Origin: Scatophagus argus
Taxonomy: Eukaryota > Chordata > Actinopteri > Scatophagidae
Direction: 5' to 3'
NCBI RefSeq assembly: GCF_020382885.2
Contig: NC_058516.1
Coordinates: 7,107,426-7,171,425, forward strand
Length of the DNA: 64,000 nt
Numbering within the stretch: position 1 is the stretch's first letter; each line of letters begins with the position of its first letter. The notes under the pieces are model-generated. The model did no database searches. It was not told the DNA's origin and saw only the letters and a list, made by a program, of their open reading frames with translations. This document shows positions 25,271 through 37,433 of this stretch, in pieces. The position numbers and the translations under genes are program-made.

Positions 25271-25777
25271 GGACGCAGGCACTGACAGGCCACATTCACG
25301 TCATCAGAACAACTGACTTCAGAGTTAAACACAGCAGCTCGGACGTGCTGTTAGCAGTGACTGAAAGCTTTTTTGTCCCTTTTTTCATATTTTAAATGCA
25401 CTTTGTGAGACAAGTTTGGGTTCCACGCCAAAAGCAATCGCTGCATTGTTTACAGCCATGCTAGAAGCTTGGCTATGTGAATGGAAACATCAGCCTGTTG
25501 GCTGGTTCATCACAAAAACTACTGCATGGACTCTTGGATGGATGTTTGTGGTCTCTAAAGTCCAAATTGTGTTTTGTCCAATAGTTTGGTTTGTGGACCA
25601 GTTCCTACAGTACTACAGTACAGAGCTGTTGTGATAAGTCGATGAGTTGTCAACAATTAAATTAACCTGCAACTATTTTGATAATCGATTAAACAATCTG
25701 AGTCAATTTTATGAAAAATTCTCTGATTTCAGCTTTTCAAATGTAAATATTTTCTGGTTTCTTTCATCCACTGTGAC

Positions 25778-25783
25778 AATAAA
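25778..25783 (+). terminator. Likely TRIM polyadenylation signal (AATAAA)
   Basis: AATAAA lies about 0.5 kb after the TRIM stop codon. The best minus-strand signal for the convergent TRAK2 gene is at 26069-26074, so the two transcripts may end within about 300 bp of each other. Confidence 0.55.
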
Positions 25784-26068
25784 CTGAATATAATTTGGTT
25801 ATCGGGTGAAACATTTCAGGATGTCTCCTTAGGCTTTGGGCTGGAGTGTGTGTGTGTGTGTGTAGCTGAGAGCAGATGTGGATTTTATTTTTGTCAGTTT
25901 AAGGGGAAAAAAATTGCCATGTTCTCGGTCATCAAATACAAATCCAGTTTGGATCTTGTGACATCTCACAAACACAAACACACACATCAGACTTTCTGCA
26001 CAAGTTCTTCCACAGTATATGAGTCATAATGAAACCAGTCAGTGATTCAGACACTTTGTTTCCTTTGC

Positions 26069-26074
26069 TTTATT
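26069..26074 (-). terminator. trak2: Likely TRAK2 polyadenylation signal (AATAAA on minus)
   Basis: TTTATT on the plus strand reads AATAAA on the minus strand, about 2.1 kb past the TRAK2 stop. A long 3' UTR is normal for this gene. Other weaker signals exist between here and the stop, so the choice is uncertain. Confidence 0.4.
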
Positions 26075-28162
26075 TTAAAAAAGAGGCAACAGAATAATAG
26101 CCATGAGCAGTTTACAGAGGATCATGAGCTTAGAGGGGAGGCATGGAGTAATCACAGAACATTTTAAATTTTAGTCAAAGAAAGACACAAACCAGAACCT
26201 CTTGTTTCCTGGGGAAAAAGAGGATATGACAACTACAACAAATCTAAAGATATGAGAAGTCTGGATGTGCCTTCTTGCATCTCCTCCCAGTCCTACGGAC
26301 ACATATAACAATAAACTGAAGCTCTTCTTCCTTAGTTAAATATATTATAGCTTATTAACACAAAATGCATCACATACATGTTAGCCAGAGTATTCAACTT
26401 CTTCAAAATAAAAGTTTTGGCTCAATTCCCTTTGGGCCTCTACACGTGGAAAGCAAAAAAAAGCATAACAAAAAATACTGCGACAAATATTAAAATCTCA
26501 AGGTGTTAGCCGACAGTGTTACAAGAGACACGTGTTACGCCAAAATTTCTCATTAATATGTTGGAATCTAACTTCAAATACTGACGTCAGTAAAACAAAG
26601 GTTACGTAAAAAAAAAAAAGTAAAAGTGCAGTGAATGAGCGGGAGGGTCTGGTTGGACTAATGAATGTTAGGGGCAGCAGCAGGTCAAAGGGATCGAGCA
26701 CACGGCTTCACGCTTCCTCGTATCTAAATAACACATTACAAAGTGGTACGCAGGATGAACGTTGATATGTTCTCCTACAGGAACACTCCTACCTGCTGGC
26801 CAGTGTGTGAACTTGAGATAACCCCAAGATATATTTTAACCACATAAAAAACCACCACCTATAATAAACCTGGATGTAATACACGACTCAAAAAACGTGT
26901 CAATGGTTGTTTCCCTCTCAACAAATTGAACCTGAACATCCCACGAGCCTGAGATAAAGGGTGGTGGCCGAAAACGAATAAAATTTGCTCCCAAGGCCGT
27001 GGTGAAATGTTTCCAATGAAGAAGTGATCCTCGAATGAACACGCAAAGTCAACCTCCAAATCCCACTGAGTGCAACTCATATATACAAACGTGGCTTCAC
27101 AGGAACACAAGTCATAACAGTGCTGGCTTCTACGTAAGGCCTCATACCAATAAAAACACACAAAACACAAGGACCTGAAGGAAAAGGCAGCCTTTTCTCT
27201 CTTTTTTTTTTTTTTTTCCCATTTGTCTGGCGTCTGATGTGGTTCGGACCTCGCCTTCAGCCTGGCCCCACCAGTCTGCCGACAGGTGCATGCTGGGACC
27301 CGTGGGCAAGGTCGCTTTGAGTCATGCAGACGCTTGCAAGAGGCGGGAGAAGGGGACACGGCACATGGATGTCACCAGACAACCGTGCAACAATGGACTA
27401 CTGTAAAATCATTAGAATATTAATACTGGCATGTTAACAGCCTGGTCGGACTACAAAATTAGCCTGGCAGTACGTTGTCAATCCAGCTAGCACTTAAAGT
27501 CTTCTAGTCAGTGATGAAAGCATTTTGAATCCCTTCTCTTCTGACTGTAAAAGTTTAGATTTACAGATGATACTGTTCTACTACAGACTAAAGCTTTTCC
27601 AACCCACTACGCAAGCCCTTGAAACAGATTCTGGATGCTCAGACCTTCGCTCTTTGCCTTTCACTTACTTCCTCTTCTGATAAGAATAAACATGCTAAGA
27701 CCACACTCTCCCTTCCTTCCATGCCTTCATCTGAACTCTTGTTCTTTTCTAATCCACATCCTCAAACCTTTGTTCACTTACACACTGTCCTTCCATCACC
27801 CCCTCTGCCTGTACCTGAACATCCAGAGCTCCACAGGAAAACTACATAACCTAATTAAGATTCATACACAGCTGAGAAGGTAGCAGGAGCTGAATAACCC
27901 ACTCAGACGCAAGCTAAGGCCTTGATATCTCGCATCATGGCAAACATCAACAAGCGCAGACACTGCGGTATCACTAAAAACAGTCAGTTTAGTTTAATTG
28001 TGCTTTAAAAGTCAGAAAAGGGAGGGATTGTTCTGCCCAACAGATGCCCTGACTCCTCTCTCCAAAGGCAGAAAGGAGGAGAGATGAGGGGAGGAAGAAG
28101 AGGATGGAGGTGTAAAAGGAGGGGTTCATCTTCTGGACTGTGTGCCCAAACATCACCTCCCC
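26075..28162 (-). other. trak2: Presumed TRAK2 3' UTR
   Basis: This is 2.1 kb without a supportable exon on either strand, lying directly after the TRAK2 stop and before the candidate polyadenylation signal. It is AT-rich with a poly-T run near 27208. Assignment is by position only. Confidence 0.5.
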
Positions 28163-31100
28163 TTAGTGTTTGGCCAAACTTGACGGGACATGGGAGACAG
28201 AGGCAAGATGTCGACGACGTTCTTTGAGGTTTCCCCAGGGTGGCGGGGGGAGGGCCAAGGAGGTGGGGTGAGGAGGAGGTGTTGGGTTAGAGGATGACTT
28301 TCCTGCTCGGGCACCAATCATGGCTGGGAGGCTCTGGTTGCGCCTCAGGCCGTCTAATAGGCTTCCTCCGCCTGCTGACACAAAAGTAGCAGAATCTTGG
28401 CGTGGCACTGAAGCTTCAGATTCTGCACCCTGGAGCACCTTGGTGAATCCCAGCCGCCGCAGCCTCTCCATTAGGCCGACGTTAAGTGGTTCTGGTCTGG
28501 TTGTGCCTGGCTTAGGGGATGGGACAAGCGCTGGGGTTTCTTGGGAAGAGCTCGGCAGGTCGGGATGTGGCGCACGGCCCAAATTCAACCCGTAAACATC
28601 CTGGAGAAAAAGCTCGGCCGGCCGCGAGGCTAGGAAATTGTCAATTGTTGGGTGCTGGCGGGACTCCTTGGGCACTGGGGATGGAGGAGGGGAATGAGAG
28701 GGGGAGTTAGGAGGTGTGCTTGGGAGGAGGCGGAACAGGGGCTGCCGAAGTGTGGGCTTCGGGGATGAAGGGGGGGTGTCAGTGGAAACTTGAGCAGAAA
28801 TGCCTCTCTCAAGGACCAGCCTAGTCAGGCCACTAGGTGGCGCAGGGGGACGTTGAGGGGGAAAGGAGTCACCCACACTCAGTCTGCAAGGAGTCAAGGG
28901 GGTACTGGGACCTGTCCTCATGGAACTGGGTGTGTTGGCCAAGAGCGACGACTGAGAACTGAAAAACAGAAGACAAGATGAGGGAAGAGAGAATTGTCAG
29001 CATGACAACAATTGAACAACGGCTGTGTGAGGGGGACCTACCTTGCGGTAACCTGTGTGATGTCACTGGGGTGCATGATGCGACAGGTCGTGAAGGTGTA
29101 GGTGGAGAAAGTGGAGCTCTGACATTTTCCTGGATTTTGGACTGAACATACAAACAATCAGGTTATGAGATGGCTATTTGTGATGGCTCCTCACTGAAAT
29201 ACATTGTGTTGTGTATTCCCTTTCTGTAAGTTGTATTTACCGGAGGAAGATGCTGTTGTTGATGTCGAGCTGCAAATCAGACCTTGGATCATTGTTGTGC
29301 TTACTCCTGGAATGGGTTGAGATGATAGGCTGCACTTCTCAGTGACGTGATGTGTTGTGGGGGTCAGGCATAGGGTTGATGTGACCGTGGAGGAAGTGGC
29401 AAGTGTTGCGGGTAATGTCGGCAGGGCGCACGAGAGGGGCGGGACAGGGACAGGGGGCACCGAATTCTTCCTGTCTTTCCTCTCCTCTGGCGTAGACGAA
29501 AAGCGCACTTTGAAGGTGATCCCACCTTCCTCCTCTTCCTCATCCTCCTCTTCCTTGCCCTGCTCTGCAGCACCCTTCTCCAGGACACCAATGCCACTGT
29601 GCTCTCCATCCTCCTCATCCTCCTCCATGTCAGATAGGCGGTAGACAGCATCCTGAGCCAACGGGCAAAAACCTTTGGTCACCACCCCAGGGTGGGGGTC
29701 CAAGATGGTGGCAAGGTGTGGTTTGGCCAGCTGCTGCCAGTGATGGAGTGTCAGTGAGCCTGGCAAAGAAATGCTACAGTGTTACAGTTTGATGTTTCAA
29801 ACCTTGTTCAAACTGCCAGCCTCAGTGTGTTTTTTCATGTCCATATATGTCATATATGACATATATGTCAACTGTGATGATAATAATAGGACTACAAATT
29901 TTTAAGCCAAACATTACCTTCCATGGGCTTGACGATCTGGAGCTTCTCGGGCAGGAAGGTTTTGAAAACGCTGGAGCTGAAGGAGAGCTCCGACAGGTTG
30001 GTGAAAGAGGAGAGGTGGCTGCCCATGGGCGAGCTGCACTCGCTGGCCTCCTCGTCAGCCAGCGTCTGCAGTTTCCTCTCGCGCTCCGCCTGGAAGAAGT
30101 GACGCTCGCTCAGGAAGTTCTGTCGTCGCAGCGAGAGGCGATGGAGGGCCCTGGTCAGGTCGTTTCCTCCTGGACAGCCAGGTTGGCCCAGTTGCACCTC
30201 CTCCCTGCCAACACACACACACATACACACAGATTTACTGAGCTGAAAAGGCTCTAATTTTACGCAAAATGCAAGACAGGAAGCTAATATTCTTTGTAAC
30301 GTACCCCTGACTGGACTGGAAGGGCTGTGCAGTCATCACTAGAGAGCTGTGCCCTGAGCCGGGGATAGGAGGGGTGGCTGAAGCTGCTCGTGATGCTGAG
30401 GCGTTGATGGCACGGACTGTTTGGAAGACTCGCTTATGGGATATTCTACACAGAGAACAAAATGCTATCAACTACATCTGTCATCTGTCCAAAAGAAGAG
30501 TGATGTAAATAAATGTTGACTTTTGGACTGAGTGCTTGATGTGTCCTATAGAAACAGTTTAGATTTATTTGAACAGGTATAAAGAAAATGTAACACAGGC
30601 ACACTAAATTTACTCAATGAGTCTCTGTTGGGAAATAGGATTTAACTCTTGTTAGGAAAATCAGACCAGTGTACTCAATCCCAGTAAGGAAGAATCCCAA
30701 ACAGACCAGTTGTTTTCATTAGATCTGGATGTTACACTGGTGAAGTTTGGGGTTTCTGACCTTTGGTCCTGAAAGGCGGTCGATTCCTCTACACTCAGTT
30801 CTCTCCTCATGGTGCCCTCGATTTCTGCAGCCAGAGAGTCCTACACACACACACACACACATGCATGTTTAAATCCCTCTGAAGCTTTGCTGCAAACCAC
30901 AACAACCAAGCAACATCTCACAAAAGACCACATAATACGGTAAGTGTAGCAGATAATCAGAGGTAGATTACTGTAAAGAAATTTTGCAACATTATGTGAC
31001 AAACACGCCGTGTCTCAGAGCTCAGTTCTCTTTCTGTCTACATAAAACCTGTGAGTGGGTTTCTCTCACCATGGGGTAGAGGCCGTAGGAAAGGTGCCTT

Positions 31101-31371
31101 CGCATCCCAGCAGAGGGAGTGTTTTTATTGCGGAGATCTTTGATCTCCTCCTGGGATTCATGGAGCATCTCTACACACTCAGCATTCCTGTCCGCCAGCT
31201 CGTTCAGCTGCAGCACACACGCACACAAGCACAGGATCAGATTAAGATCAGTTTAAAAGAATTTAAATTGATCCTCTAAATTTATTTTAGCCACAATTTA
31301 AATAGGATCCTGAAACTGATTTCATCTGGATTAGAACTACAAAGGATATGTGAGCTATTGTCTGTGTCCAT

Positions 31372-31413
<42 letters not shown>

Positions 31414-34400
31414 CTCTGCTGTGAGCTGCCTCTGAGCGTCTTTAGAGGCCTGCAGGTGGATCCTCAGCTCCTCTTTCTCCAGAGCCAGCTGTGTCGAAAC
31501 ACAGACACACACACACCAAAAATGTATTCGCTTGTGGCTTCTGATAGTCAAATGTCAGGTCTGTGCGACAACATTCACTTCTTTGTACCTGAATGTCATG
31601 AAAACATCACTGCTCTACAGTCCTGATTACCCTTTGTGCTTGGGGACAATATCAAGCCAAAATGTTAAAGTCATGAGTCACTGTTGTTAGATAAGTAGCA
31701 AAGCTTTTTAATTTTCCCAAGTCCAGATTACAGTCATGTGATTCATAACAGGAGCCTGACTCTAGTAGTCCATGTTATCTCTAACAGTAGTTCACTCCTC
31801 CCACCTCCTTCACTCGGTGCTGCAGCTCCACTATCTGAGAGAGCAGCTGAGCGATCTCCTCCTGGTGTCTGAGCAGCTCCTCGTTCTTCTGAGACAGCTC
31901 ATCTGTCAGGGACAACATCTGGCTGTTGGACTCGCCTAGAACAACACACACGCAGACACAAGTTAAAACGAGCCAGATGTCTTGATGTTAGACGTTAGTG
32001 TCTTTTCAGTGTAAATGTGTGTGTGTCTCACTCACGGAGCTCCTTCACGCAGTCGCTCACTAGCTGCTGCTCCTTCTCCTCATAGGTGATGGTGTCATGC
32101 TTCAGCTGACGTGCCTGGAGTGGAGAGGAACTGGTCATTCAGTTAATTTTACAATAATTATAATCACTAAGGACAATGAAAAACGGAACACTAACTGGAA
32201 GGATTAATCTTTCAACTTCCTCTACCACTGTTTCATTTCCACTTTTATTTTCAGTTTTGTACTCCACTATATGTTTGCCTGTCATGTGTCTAACTCGTAC
32301 CTCAGACCTCAGTGCCACGTTCTCCTCCTCCAGCTCCTGCAGCTTGCTCTGCAGAGACTCCAGCTGGCTGAGTGCTGCCGCGGCGGTGGTTCCCCCTGGT
32401 GGGAGAGGCTGCCTTAGCGGCGTGGAAACACTCGAGTCGGTCTCGCTCTCCTCCGAGGCGCTGGCCACCATCCGCAGCAACTCATCCTTCTTACTGAGCT
32501 CATGCTGTAGCTGGTGAACCTGGCAAATGGGGAAGGTTTGAGGTGCTATGTGAATAAAACTGACTTGAAATCCGGTCCAGTTAACATACAATCATTCACT
32601 AAATAAATAACTCTCGAGCATAAGCTACCTGGTCCAGGGCCTGTGCGAGCTGCTCCTCTATGGCCTCGTTGCGTTCCTGCAGCAGATGGTTTCTCTGCAG
32701 AAGCGACTGACCGATTCGAGCTGCCAGCTCCAAGTCTCTGTCCCGCTGTCCAATAAGAGCCCAGAGCACCAAGAGTCAATCAACCTATTAGATTTTGCTT
32801 TTTAATAGAAAACTACATTTTTACAAGTGAGGGGACACCTACCTCAGCCAAAAGTTGTGTGACCACGTCCATGTCATTGTAGGTCTTGGTCATTTGTTCC
32901 ACGCGATCAGCACTGAGGACTGGCCAGAAGGAAAACGTTACATTCAGGAAACACTCGAGCAAACACACACACGCGCAATATTTTATGCACACTGTAGAAT
33001 GTGCATGCAAAATGTGCATTCAGGGAAATTGAAAAAACATTCAAAGTAAAAATAAAACATCAATCCAAACTAATGAGCTTCTGCAGCATGCCACCTTTAC
33101 TAACTACCTAATAAAATGTTACGACCACAAGCAACATGAGCAGTCACTTGTTTAGAATGTGCTTATTTACTGTAGCTGTGTTTGGCCACACTGTGCCACA
33201 TCAAGCTTGAACTAGTGTGGTTAAAATATACAGGATGTCAGGTATACCGCTGAAACATTACTGATGCCTTTTGATGATCCACAATGTGGTTGCTCGTGGT
33301 CTATCTGCAGTGCAGCCTCAACAGCCCTACAGAGACACTCAGAGACCGCACACACACTATGCAGCACTACAAGCGGTCTACAGTAGCAGGCAGCAGACCT
33401 ATGCTACGCAGATCTTAGGTCTGCAGTCATCTACATGCAAAAAAGCAGAGAGGGGCTCCACATGTGTGGCTCTGGAGTGGTTCCAGATCCAGGTTAAAGT
33501 GTAGCTGTCTGAGCCACACTGTGGACTGAAGCCCCTCTCGCACACAGGAGCTACAGGAAGAAGTTGCAGAGCAGAACAGGCAGATAGAAAGACAAAGATA
33601 CCTTTGGAGAGGCTCTGAGAGCCAGGGTGGGAATAAGAAGAGGGCTCCAAAGCAAGATATGCTAGTGAGAGACAGGAGACAGAAACGAATGGAAAGTTTA
33701 AAAGGTGAACAAGCAACCAGCTTGTTTTAAGATGAATTGGATAAAAAACAGAAAGAAAGAAGGAAAGGAGCTGTACAGAAAGACAGGACACAGAGAGAAG
33801 TAAGAAGCTGAGGGTGAAAGCTGAAGCTCCAATAAATCAGCTTCATTTAGAAACATTAGTTTGTTGAGAGTCAAGAGAATCTACACATCAATTAGTTTTG
33901 TCTGCTTTTAGCACCTGAGTGGGTGTCACCAGCGCTGCACCGCTCCCCCTTCCACCTGTTTAAAGAAAAGTGGCATCTCCAATCACTGAATCATTGCCTT
34001 TTACTGAGAATCATTCAACAGACCGAGGATGAACTCCGTACTCTAACCAAACCACATTCTTAACACATTCTTAATCCCTTGCTTATTAGTCACTGTTTTT
34101 TTGGTTATATTTGCAGCCAAAGATTAAGTTTTTGGACACCTTCTTTAATTTCAACAGTTTGGTGAACAAAGACCCATAAAGTGCAGTTAATTAATTTGTT
34201 TGTAAGACAGCTGCAATCTTTTGTATGGTGAAACATTCTGCATTTCAGCAGGAGTTAAATGCAATAAGCAGAGCTCGACAGTGAAGCAGCTGCTGAGGTG
34301 GATGAGAGATGACATCCAGTAATCTGAGGTCTTCGGTGACCTCTGGATTTCGACGCCCCTCCGACAACAAACAGTTCAAAATAACCTCTGCCCAACAGAG

Positions 34401-36067
34401 CTATCTTTGTTACACACACAGGAAGACCAACGACACATAATCTCTCGTGCTGCTGTTCAATTGATGAAAAATGATGTCTCGCACACACAACCACACACAT
34501 ATCCCTTGACCTGCCAGGAAAAGTGTGAGGTTATTGTATAACTCCTGCCCATAGTCCAGTTATCTTATGATCTACCAAACATTACATAAAGAACTGATTC
34601 CACTCACACAGTGGGTGTGTGTGGTGTAATTGAACTCTGGCCACAATAAACTGCATAACCCAGTTCAGTGAATAATAGCATTACTTTTGTTTTCATGCAT
34701 GCATGAATGCATAATCGCACACAGTGCAACGGTCAGTGAGTGAGTCGATAAGACACACCGTGTACACTTTGGACCTTTGGTATAATAAATCTATCTATCT
34801 ATACCATATACAGGTGCAACAGTTACCTATTTGACGGTATGAAAAATGCCCAATTTGCAAAAGTAGAGTAAAAAACAGCTATTACAAATACATAAAAAGT
34901 AATGATTAGCAATTCAACTGGCTAAAAAAAAAGCAAATTTGAAAATCCAGGACCAGTTTCACACAGTCAAATGCGAAAGTTAGGGACAAAAGTCCAGTTT
35001 GACAATCTATACATTGCACTGAGATAGAGGCAAGTCAAATGGTGTCAGCTGTGTTGTGGTTTTGTGAGGCTGGATGAGGCAGAACACGCACACACACGTG
35101 AGGTCAGAGTTTCCAAGACCAGAAAGCATTAGAGTCAGGCTGATCCGACAAGGAATTCTATCCATGAGTCAGTGACTCATCGCTTCAGACAAAACCACAG
35201 ACTCAGAACTTAATCAATAATTATATCCAAACCAAGCTGATACTTTAACAGATTCTCTGCTGTTCAAACTGCATTTTTCCCTAGCCTGCATCAGCAGGAC
35301 CCTTCTTCCAATTTCACAACATGACACAAAAATGGGACACTTGATATCTGAGATACTCGTGTCATCAAAGTGGATGTTTGGAATCTGTAAGCTGTTGTCT
35401 AAGTGAGTCAAAACTACCCTTCTCTTCTGTATATACACTCATATATTTGCTTTAGGACAACCGGTGGGGGGGGTTGAATATTAGCATGCCATGCCGCTCT
35501 GAGTGCATTAGGCACTATTAATAGGCCTCGGCTGATTTTACACTGCAGAAGTGGAGCAAATGTCTCACCAAGGAGGAATATGAAAGCCAAAAACACACAC
35601 AGGAAGTCATGTCTATCCCACCATCACCACCGCATCCGCATACCACAACTTGTTTGAATGTAAACATGCAAGCATTTGTTCAGATTTGTCCACTTCCTGT
35701 CTTTCACGGCAATTATTTACACACAGTTGTACACACACAGCATTGCCCTCCACCCTGTCACGTTCTGCCCGACCTTGCAGACATGACTGGAGCTGCTTCT
35801 GCAGTCACACGAGCTCACATGTGTCTCTCACACACCAGGCACCACCTCCACTCACCTTCCATAACAAAGCTATCGTAAACCTCCTCACTGTGGATGTTTA
35901 AAACCGGCATGATCCCACTCTTCTGCCTAATGTCCTGTCTTCATCCCCTGTCAGCCTGCTCTGTCCCTCTCCTCCCCCCGTCATCACTCTCTGTCCCGTG
36001 ACTCTGGCCCTGGCTTTGAACTCAGCCACACTTAACTCTGGCTGGATGAGTGGATTCCTCTTGCTCA

Positions 36068-36108
<41 letters not shown>

Positions 36109-36996
36109 TCCCACTTTCTCTCTCTCACACACACACACACTGTCAGACACACAAGCAAAGACAAATACACACAATGACAGCCCTGTGCCAAAAAATATCC
36201 TCACTAAATCCCTGTGAATTTAATTCAGGAAGATGTGTGTTGTATAAAATGAATTCCTCATGTGTCTAATGCACTGAGCTACACACACACACACACACAC
36301 ACACAAACAAATGCACCATCTGCTCTGTGAAGTCGCCACACGTTTGACCAATCAAAAGAAAGCAGATGGAGAGAAATAGAAAAGCTAGAAAAACATACAA
36401 CTTGACCATTTAGATTAAAACTGTTGAGATCTGAATACAAACACTTACTCATGTAGCGGAAAGTCTCCTCGGCCAGCACGGGGGAGATGGCACTGTGTTG
36501 GCCTGGGCCATCGTCTGGAGAGCAGCTTGGGGAGATCACCCAGTCCTGGCTGTCTGACAGGTAGACGGAGCCGGCCGAGCCAGAGCCCAGTGAGCCCGAG
36601 CCATAGTGCTTCCCACTGCTGCCCAGCCCCTCATCTGTGGGTTAGAAGACAACTAAAATATAATCCACAGTCTAGCACTCATAATCCACTCAGACATGTG
36701 GTTGGTCCCTGCAATGCTATAAAAGGGACAACTCACCATTTTAGGAATTACCCCATTCACGTCAAAAACATAATAGACCTGCTCACATAATCGACTTATT
36801 GTATATATTATCATCTTATTGTCACATATCATATACTGATACTGATGGCATCAAGTTATCGTAAAATGACAATAATATACTATACAACAAAAGTAGTTAT
36901 TGTTTCTTTTATTTTGTTAAAATTGTGCAGCCCTGGTGAGAAGAGGAATTTCAGACTGCAGTGAATGTGCTGAGAGCAAGTGCTGAATATGTATGT

Positions 36997-37033
<37 letters not shown>

Positions 37034-37300
37034 TGGCTCAGGGGCTATACAAGCCAATGTCCTTCCACTTGAGCAACCATGTGGTTTACTGGGACAGATG
37101 GGGCTAACAATAGCATCAGGCCCAAAGAGACAACACACTGTACTTCAGGACAGAGCATTGTTTTGGAAAAAGCTTATATCCACCATACTGTACCATTTGA
37201 GTTGTTTCACAGATGATATTACGGTGCCCAGCACAAACACACTACCTGTCTCTGTGCTCGACTCTTTCTTCTCCACCGCCCGGGGTTTGGCTTCAAACAT
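28163..37300 (-). CDS. trak2: TRAK2 (trafficking kinesin-binding protein 2), 15 coding exons, 995 aa
   Basis: Exons in transcript order: 37300-37246, 36634-36449, 32919-32843, 32745-32629, 32519-32301, 32114-32036, 31935-31805, 31488-31414, 31207-31070, 30840-30761, 30445-30305, 30204-29918, 29759-29241, 29129-29042, 28958-28163. All phases agree. The protein has the HAP1-N/Milton coiled coil (DRVEQMTKTYNDMD, RDRDLELAARIGQ, TYEEKEQQLVSDCVKELR, LQASKDAQRQLTAE), then SLAAEIEGTMRRELS, ALHRLSLRRQNFLSER, LPEKLQIVKPMEG and LHHWQQLAKPHL, and a Pro/Ser-rich tail. TRAK proteins link mitochondria, through Miro, to kinesin-1 and dynein. The neighbour STRADB marks it as TRAK2 rather than TRAK1. The start MFEAKPRAVEKK is chosen because an in-frame TAA lies 5' in the same exon if that exon begins at 37433. 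A long Glu run (near 29540-29560) enlarges the middle region. Confidence 0.9.
29842..29867. repeat. Perfect 26-bp palindrome in a TRAK2 intron
   Basis: The stretch from CATATATG to CATATATG reads identically on both strands over 26 bases. It is AT-rich, lies 50-80 bases from exons on either side and could form a cruciform or hairpin. Confidence 0.85.
31377..31411. repeat. (GT)n microsatellite at a TRAK2 splice donor
   Basis: About 17 dinucleotide copies abut the minus-strand donor of the exon at 31414-31488; on the minus strand the intron begins GTACACACAC. Length change here would alter sequence from position +3 onward of the donor. Confidence 0.9.
32920..36448 (-). other. TRAK2 intron 2, no gene seen inside
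   Basis: This 3.5-kb intron contains TC/CA compound repeats (36068-36140) and a CA run (36281-36304). I searched both strands for an alternative TRAK N-terminal exon and found none. Confidence 0.65.
36068..36140. repeat. Compound (TC)n(AC)n microsatellite
   Basis: Two successive blocks of TC followed by AC dinucleotides lie within TRAK2 intron 2. A separate (AC)n run follows at 36281-36304. Confidence 0.9.
36999..37028. repeat. (GT)n microsatellite in TRAK2 intron 1
   Basis: About 15 uninterrupted GT copies between the first two coding exons of TRAK2. Confidence 0.9.
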
Positions 37301-37433
37301 CTCTTGTCCTTGGAGCAGGAGGGGGTCCCTCCCTACTCGCAAACACAAAGCTGGACAAAAAATGGGAACAGCTAGGCCTGTGCCATCACATCCTGCTCCT
37401 GCATTTATGGGTGGTGCCTGCACACACCTTTAC

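Noticed and set aside
26859-27359. 166-codon minus-strand open frame
   Set aside because: It lies in the TRAK2 3' UTR on the same strand, includes a poly-Lys run from a poly-T tract, and shows no family resemblance.
27619-27883. Overlapping plus-strand open frames of about 80 codons
   Set aside because: Low-complexity Ser/Pro/Leu composition, no splice support, and location in the presumed TRAK2 3' UTR on the opposite strand.
28320-28710. Plus-strand open frames opposite the last TRAK2 exon
   Set aside because: They are antisense shadows of the GC-rich coding exon, which has clear TRAK similarity on the minus strand.
36527-36790. Plus-strand open frame over the second TRAK2 exon
   Set aside because: It is antisense to an exon whose minus-strand product and splice phases fit TRAK2.
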